Under the pieces are notes generated by a model. That model was not told the origin of the DNA. It did not search any database and saw only the letters and a program-made list of their open reading frames with translations. DNA of 64,000 nucleotides, taken from assembly GCA_023664485.1 (NCBI GenBank), contig JAMPFK010000001.1:503102-567101 (forward strand), written 5' to 3'. A program made the translations under genes and the position numbers. Within the stretch, counting starts at the first letter, position 1. Each line of letters begins with the position of its first letter. Origin of the DNA: Bacteroides fragilis (GTDB lineage Bacteria > Bacillota > Clostridia > Lachnospirales > Lachnospiraceae). Positions 51,083-60,145 of this stretch are shown here, piece after piece.

Positions 51083-52123
51083 ATGAAAAAGCAGTTTACC
51101 AATCAGCTTCTGAAACCGCTCCTCTTTCTGGCCGCCTTAATTCTTGTATGCAGTTTTCTGTCCCGCACGCTGGCCGGCTCGGAATCGATCGTCGATTATG
51201 TCAACCGGAACCGGCAGGCCGCAGAAGAAAAAGACGCGGTTCCTGCAGGCGATGCCGCAGAGGAAGATACGGTTCCGGCTGACGAAGCCGCAAAAGAAAA
51301 TTCTATCCCGGCGGGCGGAACCTCAGAGAAAGACGCGGCATATGACGCGGAAGAGGCACATATAGATGATAGCAAAGACAATGCAAATGGAGATACAGCA
51401 TCGATGCCACAAAAGGAACACGCAAAAGAAACACCGGGAAGCGCATCCTCCGCAGAACGCACCGTCTATCAGGAGGGCTTCTATTACGAACCGCTGAGCG
51501 AAGAGACCAAAGCGAGAATCACCGGCATTTCCTATCCGGTCTCATCGTCGGAGGCAGCCGCTTCCGCCGCGCCTTTCACCAATATTCTGGAAGATGATAC
51601 CGTTCCCGCCGTTTCCTACGACGACCTGCGCTATCTTTCCGTACTGTATTATGATTTTAACGGCGAAGTCCAGTCGGGCGAGCTTATCTGCAACAAAGGG
51701 ATCGCGGACGATTTGATGGAGATTTTCCATGAACTGTATCTGAACGAATACCAGATTGAAAAGATTCGGCTCGTCGATGAATACCAGGCCGATGATACGG
51801 CTTCGATAACCGACAATAACACATCCTGTTTTAACTACCGGGTCGTAGACGGCACGACAAGCCTGTCCAGGCATGCGCTCGGATGCGCGATCGACATCAA
51901 TCCGTTCTATAATCCCTATGTGGTCTTTAACAAAGACGGCAGCGGCGAAACATATATTTCTCCGCCGGGAAGCGAGATATATGTTGACCGCACCAAAGAT
52001 TTTCCTTATAAAATAGACGAGACGGATCTGTGCTATAAGCTTTTTAAAGAGCACGGCTTTACCTGGGGCGGAAACTGGAATTCCTGTAAAGATTATCAGC
52101 ATTTTCAGAAGGTATTAAATTGA
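51083..52123 (+). CDS. VanY/M15-family D-Ala-D-Ala carboxypeptidase-like protein
   Basis: A 346-residue anchored peptidase. One membrane helix (residues ~10-30) is followed by an acidic, repeat-rich linker (47-125; repeated PAxxAxEx(D/N) units) and the catalytic domain. The zinc ligands are H264 and D271 in SRHALGCAIDINPF, and H340 in KDYQHFQKV; GFTWGGNWNSCKDYQHF is typical of the M15 ChaC/VanY-like branch. It probably trims peptidoglycan stem peptides. It follows the GT39-like gene by 20 bp. Confidence 0.88.
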   Translation: MKKQFTNQLLKPLLFLAALILVCSFLSRTLAGSESIVDYVNRNRQAAEEKDAVPAGDAAEEDTVPADEAAKENSIPAGGTSEKDAAYDAEEAHIDDSKDNANGDTASMPQKEHAKETPGSASSAERTVYQEGFYYEPLSEETKARITGISYPVSSSEAAASAAPFTNILEDDTVPAVSYDDLRYLSVLYYDFNGEVQSGELICNKGIADDLMEIFHELYLNEYQIEKIRLVDEYQADDTASITDNNTSCFNYRVVDGTTSLSRHALGCAIDINPFYNPYVVFNKDGSGETYISPPGSEIYVDRTKDFPYKIDETDLCYKLFKEHGFTWGGNWNSCKDYQHFQKVLN

Positions 52124-52133
52124 CTCCACAAAA

Positions 52134-52161
52134 ACAGAGTATGCGCCTGCGCATACTCTGT
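52134..52161 (-). terminator. Terminator of the spc/alpha transcript after rplQ
   Basis: ACAGAGTATGCGC and GCGCATACTCTGT form a 13-bp perfect stem; on the minus strand TTTTTG follows. It lies between convergent vanY-like and rplQ genes and may work both ways. Confidence 0.8.
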
Positions 52162-52265
52162 CCTGTACTTCTCACACTAACCCTCATGATTCCGCAGGGC
52201 GGAATCTTAAATCTGTGCGGAGAATGCTGTATTCATTGGCATGAGCTGTAGAAGTTCTTCTCACA

Positions 52266-52802
52266 CTATACTAATTCCAGCACAACTTCCATTGCTGCGT
52301 CGCCTTTACGGGGGCCGATCTTGATGATTCTCGTGTAACCGCCCTTACGGTTCGCATACTTCGATCCATATTCGTCAAAAAGCTTTGCCGGCAGATCAAC
52401 TTTTTTCGTGCCTCTCTTTTTCCCGGCTGCCGTTGCAGGAACTTCAACGACGGGATAAAGAACCCTTAACATCTGTCTCCTCGCATGGAGTCTGGAAGGC
52501 AGATCTTTCCTGATTTCCTTTTCCACGTTATCGTATACGGTAACTTTTTTACCGTCTACGACCTCTTTTACTCTCTTGCCGTCTTTGTCTTTTTTCGGAA
52601 CTTTTGCGGTAACTTTAACGGTCTCAAAATTATCTTTTTCCTTTACGGCCAGCGCGATCAGGCCTTCTGCAATCTTGCGGACTTCCTTCGCTCTCGCTTC
52701 GGTCGTTATGATCTTTCCATGATATAAAAGATTTGTTACCTGATTTCTAAGTAATGCTTTTCTCTGGTCAGATGTTCTGCCGAGTTTTCTGTATTTTGCC
52801 AT
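52266..52802 (-). CDS. rplQ: 50S ribosomal protein L17 (with internal insert)
   Basis: A 178-residue L17. The N-terminal MAKYRKLGRTSDQRKALLRN and C-terminal GGYTRIIKIGPRKGDAAMEV are canonical. A ~45-residue charged insert (about residues 57-100, VKVTAKVPKKDKDGKRVKEV) makes it longer than the usual ~120. ATG 52802 follows AGGAGCC. Confidence 0.97.
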   Translation of the reverse strand: MAKYRKLGRTSDQRKALLRNQVTNLLYHGKIITTEARAKEVRKIAEGLIALAVKEKDNFETVKVTAKVPKKDKDGKRVKEVVDGKKVTVYDNVEKEIRKDLPSRLHARRQMLRVLYPVVEVPATAAGKKRGTKKVDLPAKLFDEYGSKYANRKGGYTRIIKIGPRKGDAAMEVVLELV

Positions 52803-52820
52803 AACAGGCTCCTTTCTCAT

Positions 52821-52963
52821 GCGAAACCTCGTATACGCAGGCTTCTTGATGGCACATCCGGCTACGCTCTTTGGTCTTACTTACCGAATGCGGATAATAG
52901 TTCCATTCACGAGCTGACGCACATGCGCTCTTTGGTCTTACCCTATGCGCCTGCAGTTATTTT
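52821..52963. repeat. Gap between rpoA and rplQ with a duplicated 15-mer
   Basis: GCTCTTTGGTCTTAC occurs at 52866-52880 and 52927-52941. Each copy is followed or preceded by partly similar G/C-rich sequence; no gene is seen. Confidence 0.45.
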
Positions 52964-53923
52964 TCAGGCTTCATCGCTGGGGTTCAGCTGAAGGCCCAGT
53001 TCTTTTAATTTTGCCAGAACTTCTTCCAATGATTTACGTCCCAGATTACGGACCTTCATCATATCTTCGGAAGTTTTGTTCGTTAATTCCTCCACGGTAT
53101 TGATGCCCGCTCTCTTTAAGCAGTTATAGGAACGAACGGACAGCTCAAGCTCGTCGATGCTCATCTCCAATACTTTCTCTTTCTCATCATCTTCCTTCTC
53201 TACCATGACTTCCGCAGTCCTGGCATTCTCAGACAAATCGATGAAAAGGCTTAAATGCTCGCTGAGCACCTTTGCCGCCAGACTGACCGCCTCGTCGGGA
53301 ACGAGCGTCCCGTTCGTATGGACATCCAGCGTCAGCTTATCAAAATCAGTAATCTGGCCAACACGGGTATTCTCTATCGTTACATTCACTCTTTCGACCG
53401 GTGTGTAAATAGAATCTACTGCAATGACACCGATCGGCAAATCGTCGGTCTTGTTTTTCTCAGAACTTACATATCCTCTTCCTTTCGTAATGGTCAATTC
53501 CATATACAGCTTGGTATCCTTACCGCTTAAAGTCGCGATGACCAATTCGGGATTTAAAATTTCTATGTCCTGATCAACCTGAATATCCGCTGCTCTTACC
53601 ACACCCTCGCCTTCGTACTCAATATATGCTGTCTTAGGCTCATTTGTCTCGCTGCTGTTCTTAATCGCGAGACTCTTAATATTCATGATGATTTCCGTAA
53701 CATCTTCCTTCACACCCGGAATAGAGCTGAACTCATGCAAAACGCCTTCGATTTTGACCTGACTTACAGCCGCTCCCGGCAGAGAAGAAAGCATAATTCT
53801 TCTCAAAGAGTTGCCAAGGGTAATTCCGTAACCTCTTTCCAGTGGTTCCACTACAAACTTGCCATACCTTTTGTCTTCAGAGATTTCCACAACCTCAATA
53901 TTTGGTCTCTCAAAATCAAACAC
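52964..53923 (-). CDS. rpoA: RNA polymerase alpha subunit
   Basis: A 319-residue alpha subunit. The N-terminal dimerisation domain contains GYGITLGNSLRRIMLSSLPG, and the C-terminal domain (LELSVRSYNCLKRAGINTVE, VRNLGRKSLEEVLAKL) contacts UP elements and regulators. It starts with GTG after GGAGGG. Confidence 0.98.
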   Translation of the reverse strand: MFDFERPNIEVVEISEDKRYGKFVVEPLERGYGITLGNSLRRIMLSSLPGAAVSQVKIEGVLHEFSSIPGVKEDVTEIIMNIKSLAIKNSSETNEPKTAYIEYEGEGVVRAADIQVDQDIEILNPELVIATLSGKDTKLYMELTITKGRGYVSSEKNKTDDLPIGVIAVDSIYTPVERVNVTIENTRVGQITDFDKLTLDVHTNGTLVPDEAVSLAAKVLSEHLSLFIDLSENARTAEVMVEKEDDEKEKVLEMSIDELELSVRSYNCLKRAGINTVEELTNKTSEDMMKVRNLGRKSLEEVLAKLKELGLQLNPSDEA

Positions 53924-53962
53924 CGCAATACCCTCCTTTACGAAAAATCACGTTACTGCTGA

Positions 53963-54556
53963 TTACTTAGAGTACAACTCGACGATAAGCATCTCGTCAA
54001 CGGGAACATCGATCATCTCTCTCGTAGGAAGATATTTAACGGTTCCCTTCATGGCTTCCTGATCAGCCTCAAGCCACTCCGGCACCAGTCTCCCGCCCGT
54101 TACTTCAAGGATATCTTTATATCTCTGTAAGGACTTTGCTTTTTCTCTGATTTCAATCACATCTCCGGCCTTTACCTGATAAGAGGGGATGCTGACAGTC
54201 TTCCCGTTCACCATAAAATGTTTATGCCCAACGACCTGTCTTGCTTCTCTTCTCGTTCTTGCAAAGCCCAGTCTGAAAACAATGCTGTCCAGTCTGGACT
54301 CCAGCATCACCATCAGATTCTCACCGGTCATGCCTTTCATTCTTTCAGCTTTCTTATAATAATTTCTGAAAGGCTTCTCCAGCACGCCATAGATGAATTT
54401 TGCTTTCTGTTTTTCTCTTAACTGAAGGCCGTACTCGCTGACCTTCTTACCGGCTCTCGCCGATGTTCTGTTCGACTTCTTGTCATATCCTAAGAAGGTA
54501 GGATCCAAGTCGAGGGATCTGCATCTTTTCAATACAGGAACTCTGTTTACTGCCAT
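53963..54556 (-). CDS. rpsD: 30S ribosomal protein S4
   Basis: A 197-residue S4 with the S4 RNA-binding domain (RLGFARTRREARQVVGHKHF, VNGKTVSIPSYQVKAGD). Placed before rpoA in the alpha operon as usual. It lacks the N-terminal zinc cysteines. Confidence 0.98.
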   Translation of the reverse strand: MAVNRVPVLKRCRSLDLDPTFLGYDKKSNRTSARAGKKVSEYGLQLREKQKAKFIYGVLEKPFRNYYKKAERMKGMTGENLMVMLESRLDSIVFRLGFARTRREARQVVGHKHFMVNGKTVSIPSYQVKAGDVIEIREKAKSLQRYKDILEVTGGRLVPEWLEADQEAMKGTVKYLPTREMIDVPVDEMLIVELYSK

Positions 54557-54695
54557 ATTCGGCTCCTTTCCAAGAGGGGCTGCCTCTTCTTCAAAATCTT
54601 ACTGCAATGAGTAAAATCTGTTGTTTACAATACCATCCGCCATTCGGACGATACTTTCTTCCAACGAGTTTCTCCTATAATTTCGCATCATTCTA

Positions 54696-55091
54696 TCAGA
54701 CGCGGCGCCTCTTCGGCGGACGGCATCCATTATGAGGCACCGGCGTCACGTCGCGGATGCTGGTCACTTCCAGACCGCATGCCTGTAATGCACGAATTGC
54801 CGCTTCACGTCCTGAACCGGGCCCTTTCACCATAACATCAACTGTTTTCAACCCGTGAATCAATGCAGCTTTGGTAGCTGTCTCGGCCGCCATCTGCGCC
54901 GCATATGGAGTAGATTTCCTTGAACCTCTAAAACCAAGACCGCCGGCACTTGCCCAGCTCAACGCATTACCCTCGTTATCCGTCAGGGTAACGATCGTAT
55001 TGTTAAAAGACGACTGGATATGTGCCTGTCCATGTTCAACGTTTTTCTTTACACGCTTTTTTGTTACTTTCTTTGCAACTTTTTTAGCCAT
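54696..55091 (-). CDS. rpsK: 30S ribosomal protein S11
   Basis: A 131-residue S11 (GQAHIQSSFNNTIVTLTDNE, GLGFRGSRKSTPYAAQMAAE, PHNGCRPPKRRRV). Confidence 0.98.
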   Translation of the reverse strand: MAKKVAKKVTKKRVKKNVEHGQAHIQSSFNNTIVTLTDNEGNALSWASAGGLGFRGSRKSTPYAAQMAAETATKAALIHGLKTVDVMVKGPGSGREAAIRALQACGLEVTSIRDVTPVPHNGCRPPKRRRV

Positions 55092-55118
55092 AATAAACTA
55101 ACCTACTTTCTCATAGAA

Positions 55119-55487
55119 TTATTTCTTCTTATTTGCTACTGTACGCTTAGGGCCTTTTCTTGTTCTTGCATTGGTCTTCGTCTTCTGACCACGAACAGGA
55201 AGTCCTTTCCTGTGGCGGATTCCTCTGTAACATCCGATTTCCTGAAGCCTCTTGATATTCAGGGCGACCTCTCTTCTCAAATCGCCTTCTACCATGTAGT
55301 CCTTCTCGATGATCTCAGCGATTCTCTTCACTTCATCATCCGTCAATTCTCTGACACGGGTGTCAGGATTTACATTTGCCGCTTCCAGAATTTTGTTTGA
55401 ACTTACCCTGCCAATACCGTAGATATAAGTTAAACCAATTTCTACACGTTTCTCTCTGGGTAAATCAATACCAGCAATACGAGCCAT
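55119..55487 (-). CDS. rpsM: 30S ribosomal protein S13
   Basis: A 122-residue S13 (MARIAGIDLPREKRVEIGLT, YRGIRHRKGLPVRGQKTKTN). Confidence 0.98.
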   Translation of the reverse strand: MARIAGIDLPREKRVEIGLTYIYGIGRVSSNKILEAANVNPDTRVRELTDDEVKRIAEIIEKDYMVEGDLRREVALNIKRLQEIGCYRGIRHRKGLPVRGQKTKTNARTRKGPKRTVANKKK

Positions 55488-55708
55488 TTACGTTTCCTCC
55501 ATCTTTCTGTACAGCATCGCTGCACTTTTCGCTACTAATTGATTGGGGCAGATCCTGTTTTCGCGCTGCCCGACCGGTTCATGATCCGGTTTTTCCAAAC
55601 ATGTGGTATCAAAAAGTAATCTCCTTCAGGCTCTCCCATCTATTATAATCAGTACCATTATGAAGAAATAATACTGCAGCCGCTCATAATCAGTTGGACA
55701 AGAACCCC

Positions 55709-55736
55709 TTTTATCAATATTCAGCGTTGATAAAAA
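55709..55736. repeat. Hairpin between rpmJ and rpsM
   Basis: TTTTATCAA pairs perfectly with TTGATAAAA. The 258-bp gap also has a GGGCAG/CTGCCC stem; nothing coding is seen. Confidence 0.5.
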
Positions 55737-55745
55737 CGACCGGGA

Positions 55746-55859
55746 TTAACCTTGTACCTGTTTGTGCTTCGGATTTTCACAGATTACTCTGATCTTTCCT
55801 TTTCTTTTAATGATTTTGCATTTCTCGCAAATCGGTTTTACTGATGATCTAACCTTCAT
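55746..55859 (-). CDS. rpmJ: 50S ribosomal protein L36
   Basis: A 37-residue L36, MKVRSSVKPICEKCKIIKRK then GKIRVICENPKHKQVQG. The zinc site C11, C14, C27, H32 is intact (C+ form). AAAGGAGGG upstream. Confidence 0.97.
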   Translation of the reverse strand: MKVRSSVKPICEKCKIIKRKGKIRVICENPKHKQVQG

Positions 55860-55926
55860 GTTAAACCCTCCTTTCAAAAAGACCGTTCTACATTATACCA
55901 CAGAGATATCCCTTTGGCAAGACTTT

Positions 55927-56145
55927 TTATTTATCACGCCAGATAATTCTTCCCTTGGAAAGGTCATAGGGGGATAACTCCAAAGTTACTTTATCACCGG
56001 GTAAGATTCGGATAAAATTCTGACGGAGCTTACCGCTTATATGTGCCAATACGACATGCCCGTTTTCCAGTTTTACCTGAAACATGGTATTGGGTAACTT
56101 CTCAATTACTGTTCCTTCAATTTCAATCACATCAGCTTTCGACAT
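55927..56145 (-). CDS. infA: Translation initiation factor IF-1
   Basis: A 72-residue S1-fold protein (MSKADVIEIEGTVIEKLPNT, FQVKLENGHVVLAHISGKLR, IRILPGDKVTLELSPYDLSK). Overlaps the KOW gene by 14 bp. Confidence 0.98.
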   Translation of the reverse strand: MSKADVIEIEGTVIEKLPNTMFQVKLENGHVVLAHISGKLRQNFIRILPGDKVTLELSPYDLSKGRIIWRDK

Positions 56146-56431
56146 CTGCTACCTCCTGTTTTTGCTTTATGATACTCATTCCGTACTGTTTCAGTACCCT
56201 TCGGATCTCCGCATCCTCCGCCAGTCCGGCTTTTACCCTGTCCGAAAAACCCGGCTCCGGACATTTTTTAATGACCTGAATATGTTTCTTATTTTTCCGT
56301 TTAGGCTTTTCAAGCGTCCTGATCCCGCCGTCAGCCAGATAAACATATTCCGTTTCTTCCTTTATAATAACATAAACCGTATTTTTATCATGGCCAGCTT
56401 TAGAACTGGCAAGCATTCCCGTCATTTCCAT
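56132..56431 (-). CDS. KOW-domain RNA-binding protein (L14e-like)
   Basis: A 99-residue protein found between map and infA in many clostridia. The KOW-like N-terminus (GMLASSKAGHDKNTVYVIIK) resembles ribosomal L14e/YlxQ-type RNA-binding folds. The function is unknown, but its position suggests a ribosome-related role. Confidence 0.82.
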   Translation of the reverse strand: MEMTGMLASSKAGHDKNTVYVIIKEETEYVYLADGGIRTLEKPKRKNKKHIQVIKKCPEPGFSDRVKAGLAEDAEIRRVLKQYGMSIIKQKQEVADVES

Positions 56432-56469
56432 CTCTGTGCCTTTCCATCTCTGCTCCGTTTCCTCAGCTG

Positions 56470-57225
56470 CTAGAGAGGAAGCGTCAAAATTTCCGGTTCG
56501 CCGTCGGTAATCAGCACCGTATTTTCATAATGAGCGGAATAAGCGCCGTCCTTCGTCACAACGGTCCAGCCGTCGTCCAGCCAGACAACCTCCTCGGTTC
56601 CCATATTGATCATCGGCTCTATGGCAAGCGTCATTCCCGGCTGCAGCCGTACGCCCCTGCGTCTCTGCGCAAAATTCGGTATCTGCGGCTCCTCATGAAG
56701 CTTTGTGCCGATGCCGTGTCCGACAAGCGCACGCACGATCCCATAGCCGTATGAGGAGACATACGCATCGATCGTATTGGAAATATCATAAAGATGATTT
56801 CCGGCTCTGGCCTTTTTAATTCCTTCAAAGAAACTCTGTTTCGTCACCGTGACAAGCTGCTCCGCCTCCGGGCTGACTTTTCCGACCCGGTGCGTCCTCG
56901 CCGCATCCGAATGATAGCCCTTATAGATCAGACCCGCATCCAGGCTGACGATATCGCCTTCCTTTAAGATACGGCCCTCATGAGGGATTCCATGCACGAC
57001 TTCCTCATTGACCGATACGCAGATAGAAGCCGGATATCCCTGATAATGCAGAAAATTCGGCGTGCATCCGAAACTTCTTATCAGCTTTTCCCCCAGCCTG
57101 TCAATATCCTTCGTTGACATCCCCGGATGAATCGCTTTGCCAAGTTCTTCGTGTACGATGCCGAGCAGTCTTCCCGCTTCCCTCATCAAAGCAATCTCTC
57201 TGGCAGATTTAATTGTAACAGCCAT
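56470..57225 (-). CDS. map: Methionine aminopeptidase, type I
   Basis: A 251-residue enzyme removing initiator Met. Metal ligands are visible in DIVSLDAGLIYKGYHSDAAR (two Asp), VGHGIGTKLHEEP (His), TLAIEPM (Glu) and GAYSAHYENTVLI (Glu). Confidence 0.97.
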   Translation of the reverse strand: MAVTIKSAREIALMREAGRLLGIVHEELGKAIHPGMSTKDIDRLGEKLIRSFGCTPNFLHYQGYPASICVSVNEEVVHGIPHEGRILKEGDIVSLDAGLIYKGYHSDAARTHRVGKVSPEAEQLVTVTKQSFFEGIKKARAGNHLYDISNTIDAYVSSYGYGIVRALVGHGIGTKLHEEPQIPNFAQRRRGVRLQPGMTLAIEPMINMGTEEVVWLDDGWTVVTKDGAYSAHYENTVLITDGEPEILTLPL

Positions 57226-57254
57226 CTTAACTAACCGCGCCTTTCCCAGAATAA

Positions 57255-57896
57255 TTAACCAAGAATCGCCGTGATCGCAGCAAATACGTCCATCATATCC
57301 GCTGTGCCATCGACTGTTTTCAGAATGTTCTGCCCGGTATAGTAATCGATCAAAGGCTGCGTCTGCTTATGATATACGTCGAGACGGTTCTTTACCGTTT
57401 CCTCCTTATCATCATCGCGCTGTATCAGCTCTTTGCCGCACCTGTCACAGATTCCCTCCTGTTTCGGGGGAATATGTTCTATATGAAAAGTAGCGCCGCA
57501 GGAAAGGCATGCGCGTCTTCCTGACATTCTTCTGATAATATTCTCATCCGGCACTTCTACATTAATCGCATAATCAATTTTATCACCAAGTTCTTTGATG
57601 GCCCCGTCAAGAACTTCCGCCTGCGGAATCGTTCTCGGAAAACCATCCAGCACATAACCGCCCTTGCAGTCGTCCTGCGCCACTCTGTCAAGCAGAATCC
57701 TGACGGTCAGCTCATCGGGAACAAGCGCTCCCTGGTCCATATACTTCCTGGCTTCCATGCCAAGCTCCGTCCCATTCTTTACGTTTTCTCTGAAAATATC
57801 TCCAGTCGAAACATGGGGTATTCCATATTTATCCGCAATCATCTGCGCCTGCGTACCCTTTCCCGCACCTGGCGCGCCCAGCATAATAATTTTCAT
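57255..57896 (-). CDS. adk: Adenylate kinase (zinc-lid form)
   Basis: A 213-residue kinase: P-loop GAPGAGKGTQ, DGFPRT and a LID domain with four cysteines (CLSCG...CDRCG) binding zinc. ATG 57896 chosen (AGAGG upstream). Confidence 0.97.
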   Translation of the reverse strand: MKIIMLGAPGAGKGTQAQMIADKYGIPHVSTGDIFRENVKNGTELGMEARKYMDQGALVPDELTVRILLDRVAQDDCKGGYVLDGFPRTIPQAEVLDGAIKELGDKIDYAINVEVPDENIIRRMSGRRACLSCGATFHIEHIPPKQEGICDRCGKELIQRDDDKEETVKNRLDVYHKQTQPLIDYYTGQNILKTVDGTADMMDVFAAITAILG

Positions 57897-58122
57897 AATT
57901 CGATTCCTCTCCCTGCTTCCCAACCATTTTCCCTGTCAATATTGCAATGTGAATCCATAATATTAAAAAATATCTTCCAAAACGCGGGAAGAATCGCCGT
58001 CGGGCGATTCTTTCACACGAAAAGCTGCCGCATAACGACAGCCAGATGTTCTCAGGCAGCGCATTCTCTGACGCGGTGTCCTGGAACATCTTTCCGTGTT
58101 GTCTTTAGAACATCTTTTCGTG

Positions 58123-59436
58123 TCAGTCGTTTAAAAATCCTTTATAATTCCGAACCATCATCTGTGACTCGATCTGCTTTATCGTCTCCAGAACAACGCT
58201 CACGATGATAATAAGGCTCGTTCCGCCAAAGGATACGCTCGCGCCGAAGATACCATTGAAGAAATACGGTACAACGCATACAATCGTAAGTCCGACAGCG
58301 CCGATAAAGACAATATAGTTCAATATCTTCGTCAGATAATCGCTGGTCGGTTTCCCCGGCCTGATGCCCGGAATAAATCCGCCCTGCCGCTTCATATTAT
58401 CGGCGATCTCAAGCGGATTGAAAGTAATAGACGTATAGAAGTAAGCAAAAGCGATGACCAATGCCACATATACGATCAGACCGATTGAATAGACCGGCTG
58501 CTGCGGATTGCACCAGTAGCCTGAATTCAATCCTTTCAGAACTTCTCCCCAAAAACCCGTTCCTCTGACATTGAAAAAAGAACAGACAATGATCGGAAGC
58601 TGCATCAGGGAAGACGCGAAGATAACAGGAATAACGCCCGATGTATTTACCTTTAACGGGATATTCGTGGTCTGTCCGCCGACCATTTTTCTTCCCTGCA
58701 CCTTTTTCGCATACTGTACCGGGATTTTTCTGACGCCATCATTTAATATAATGACAAGAACTACCATCCCGACAATAATTGCGAGGATAATCAAAGCTGC
58801 CACGACCGCTTTCGCGATTGATTTTCCGAAAACGAACTGCTCGAACAATGTCATAATATCCGCCGGCATCCGGGAAATAATATTGATCGTCAGGACAATA
58901 GAAATACCATTTCCAACGCCGTTTTCGGTAATTCTTTCGCCAATCCACATCAGGAACGCGCTGCCTGCGGTCAATGCCGCGATAACGGTGAGAACGCTGA
59001 ACACATTATATGTCTCAAGCAGGCCCTGACGGCCGAAACCAATCGCCATAGCAGATGACTCGATCAAAGAAAGCCCAACGGTTACATAACGGGTAATGGA
59101 CGCGATCTTCTTCCTCCCGTCCTCTCCATCACGCTGCATCTCTTCCAGTTTCGGAATCGCAATGGTGAGCAGCTGCATGATAATAGAAGAGGTAATATAC
59201 GGCGTGATGTTCAACGCCAGAACGGACATCCTTAAAAAGGAGCCGCCTGTAAAAGCATCAAAGAAGTTAAACGCATCTCCGGTCTGCTGTGCGAACCATC
59301 TTGCAAAATAGGTCCTGTCTACGCCGGGAACCGGAAGCTGTGACCCTAAACGGATCACAACTAACATTGCGAATGTAAAAAAGATTTTCTTTCTCAGTTC
59401 TTTGATTTTAAAAGCATTTTTTAGGGTTGTAAACAT
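58123..59436 (-). CDS. secY: Preprotein translocase subunit SecY
   Basis: A 437-residue ten-helix channel subunit (RLGSQLPVPGVDR, LNITPYITSSIIMQLLTIAI, GFIPGIRPGKPTSDYL). Its ATG overlaps the rplO stop in TAATG, so the two are translationally coupled. The 226-bp gap to adk holds an AGAATCGCC/GGGCGATTCT hairpin and a repeated GAACATCTTT-CGTGT. Confidence 0.98.
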   Translation of the reverse strand: MFTTLKNAFKIKELRKKIFFTFAMLVVIRLGSQLPVPGVDRTYFARWFAQQTGDAFNFFDAFTGGSFLRMSVLALNITPYITSSIIMQLLTIAIPKLEEMQRDGEDGRKKIASITRYVTVGLSLIESSAMAIGFGRQGLLETYNVFSVLTVIAALTAGSAFLMWIGERITENGVGNGISIVLTINIISRMPADIMTLFEQFVFGKSIAKAVVAALIILAIIVGMVVLVIILNDGVRKIPVQYAKKVQGRKMVGGQTTNIPLKVNTSGVIPVIFASSLMQLPIIVCSFFNVRGTGFWGEVLKGLNSGYWCNPQQPVYSIGLIVYVALVIAFAYFYTSITFNPLEIADNMKRQGGFIPGIRPGKPTSDYLTKILNYIVFIGAVGLTIVCVVPYFFNGIFGASVSFGGTSLIIIVSVVLETIKQIESQMMVRNYKGFLND

Positions 59437-59876
59437 TACATCACCTCTGTTGTTCCACCAAGTGCCTCGATTTTTTCTTTCGCGGATGCGCTGTACGCAT
59501 TAACCTTTACATCGAGTTTTTTGGTCAATTCTCCATTTCCAAGGATTTTCACGCCATCACGAGGATGTTTCACAATTCCTTTTTCCATTAACGCTTCAAC
59601 ATCGACCGTAGCGCCGTTGTCAAATACTTCCAGCGCGCTCAGATTGACAATGACAATTTCCTTCGAGTTCCTGCATTTGAAACCTCTCTTGGGAATGCGT
59701 CTGTATAATGGCATCTGACCACCTTCAAAACCGATTCTCGGCGCTCCCGAACGGGCTTTCTGGCCTTTATGTCCTTTGCCGGCCGTCTTGCCGTTGCCCG
59801 AACCATGTCCGCGGCCCCTTCTAAAATTATCACTGTGTTTGGAACCTTCTGCAGGTCTTAAATTTGATAATTCCAT
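59436..59876 (-). CDS. rplO: 50S ribosomal protein L15
   Basis: A 146-residue L15 (MELSNLRPAEGSKHSDNFRR, GHKGQKARSGAPRIGFEGGQ). Confidence 0.98.
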   Translation of the reverse strand: MELSNLRPAEGSKHSDNFRRGRGHGSGNGKTAGKGHKGQKARSGAPRIGFEGGQMPLYRRIPKRGFKCRNSKEIVIVNLSALEVFDNGATVDVEALMEKGIVKHPRDGVKILGNGELTKKLDVKVNAYSASAKEKIEALGGTTEVM

Positions 59877-59909
59877 GCTAACTATGCTCCTTTCTCTATA
59901 AATTTTCGA

Positions 59910-60098
59910 TTATGCTTCTTCTACTTTGACCATATGTCTTACTTTCTGAATCTGGCCATGCGTAGCGCCATTATCCGGCAGCTCGACGGTCTGCCCTATT
60001 TTTCTGAGCCCCATCGCCTTAATTGTCGCTCTTGTCTTGGGAATCTGGCCAATTGTGGATTTTATCAACGTTATTTTTAATTTCTTTTCTGCTTCCAT
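59910..60098 (-). CDS. rpmD: 50S ribosomal protein L30
   Basis: A 62-residue L30 (LKITLIKSTIGQIPKTRATI). ATG 60098 gives a better distance to AGGAGC than the ATG at 60110. Confidence 0.95.
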   Translation of the reverse strand: MEAEKKLKITLIKSTIGQIPKTRATIKAMGLRKIGQTVELPDNGATHGQIQKVRHMVKVEEA

Positions 60099-60145
60099 CT
60101 TTATATCCATGCTCCTTTCTCAGTCTTTGTAATCTGACCGTTGCT

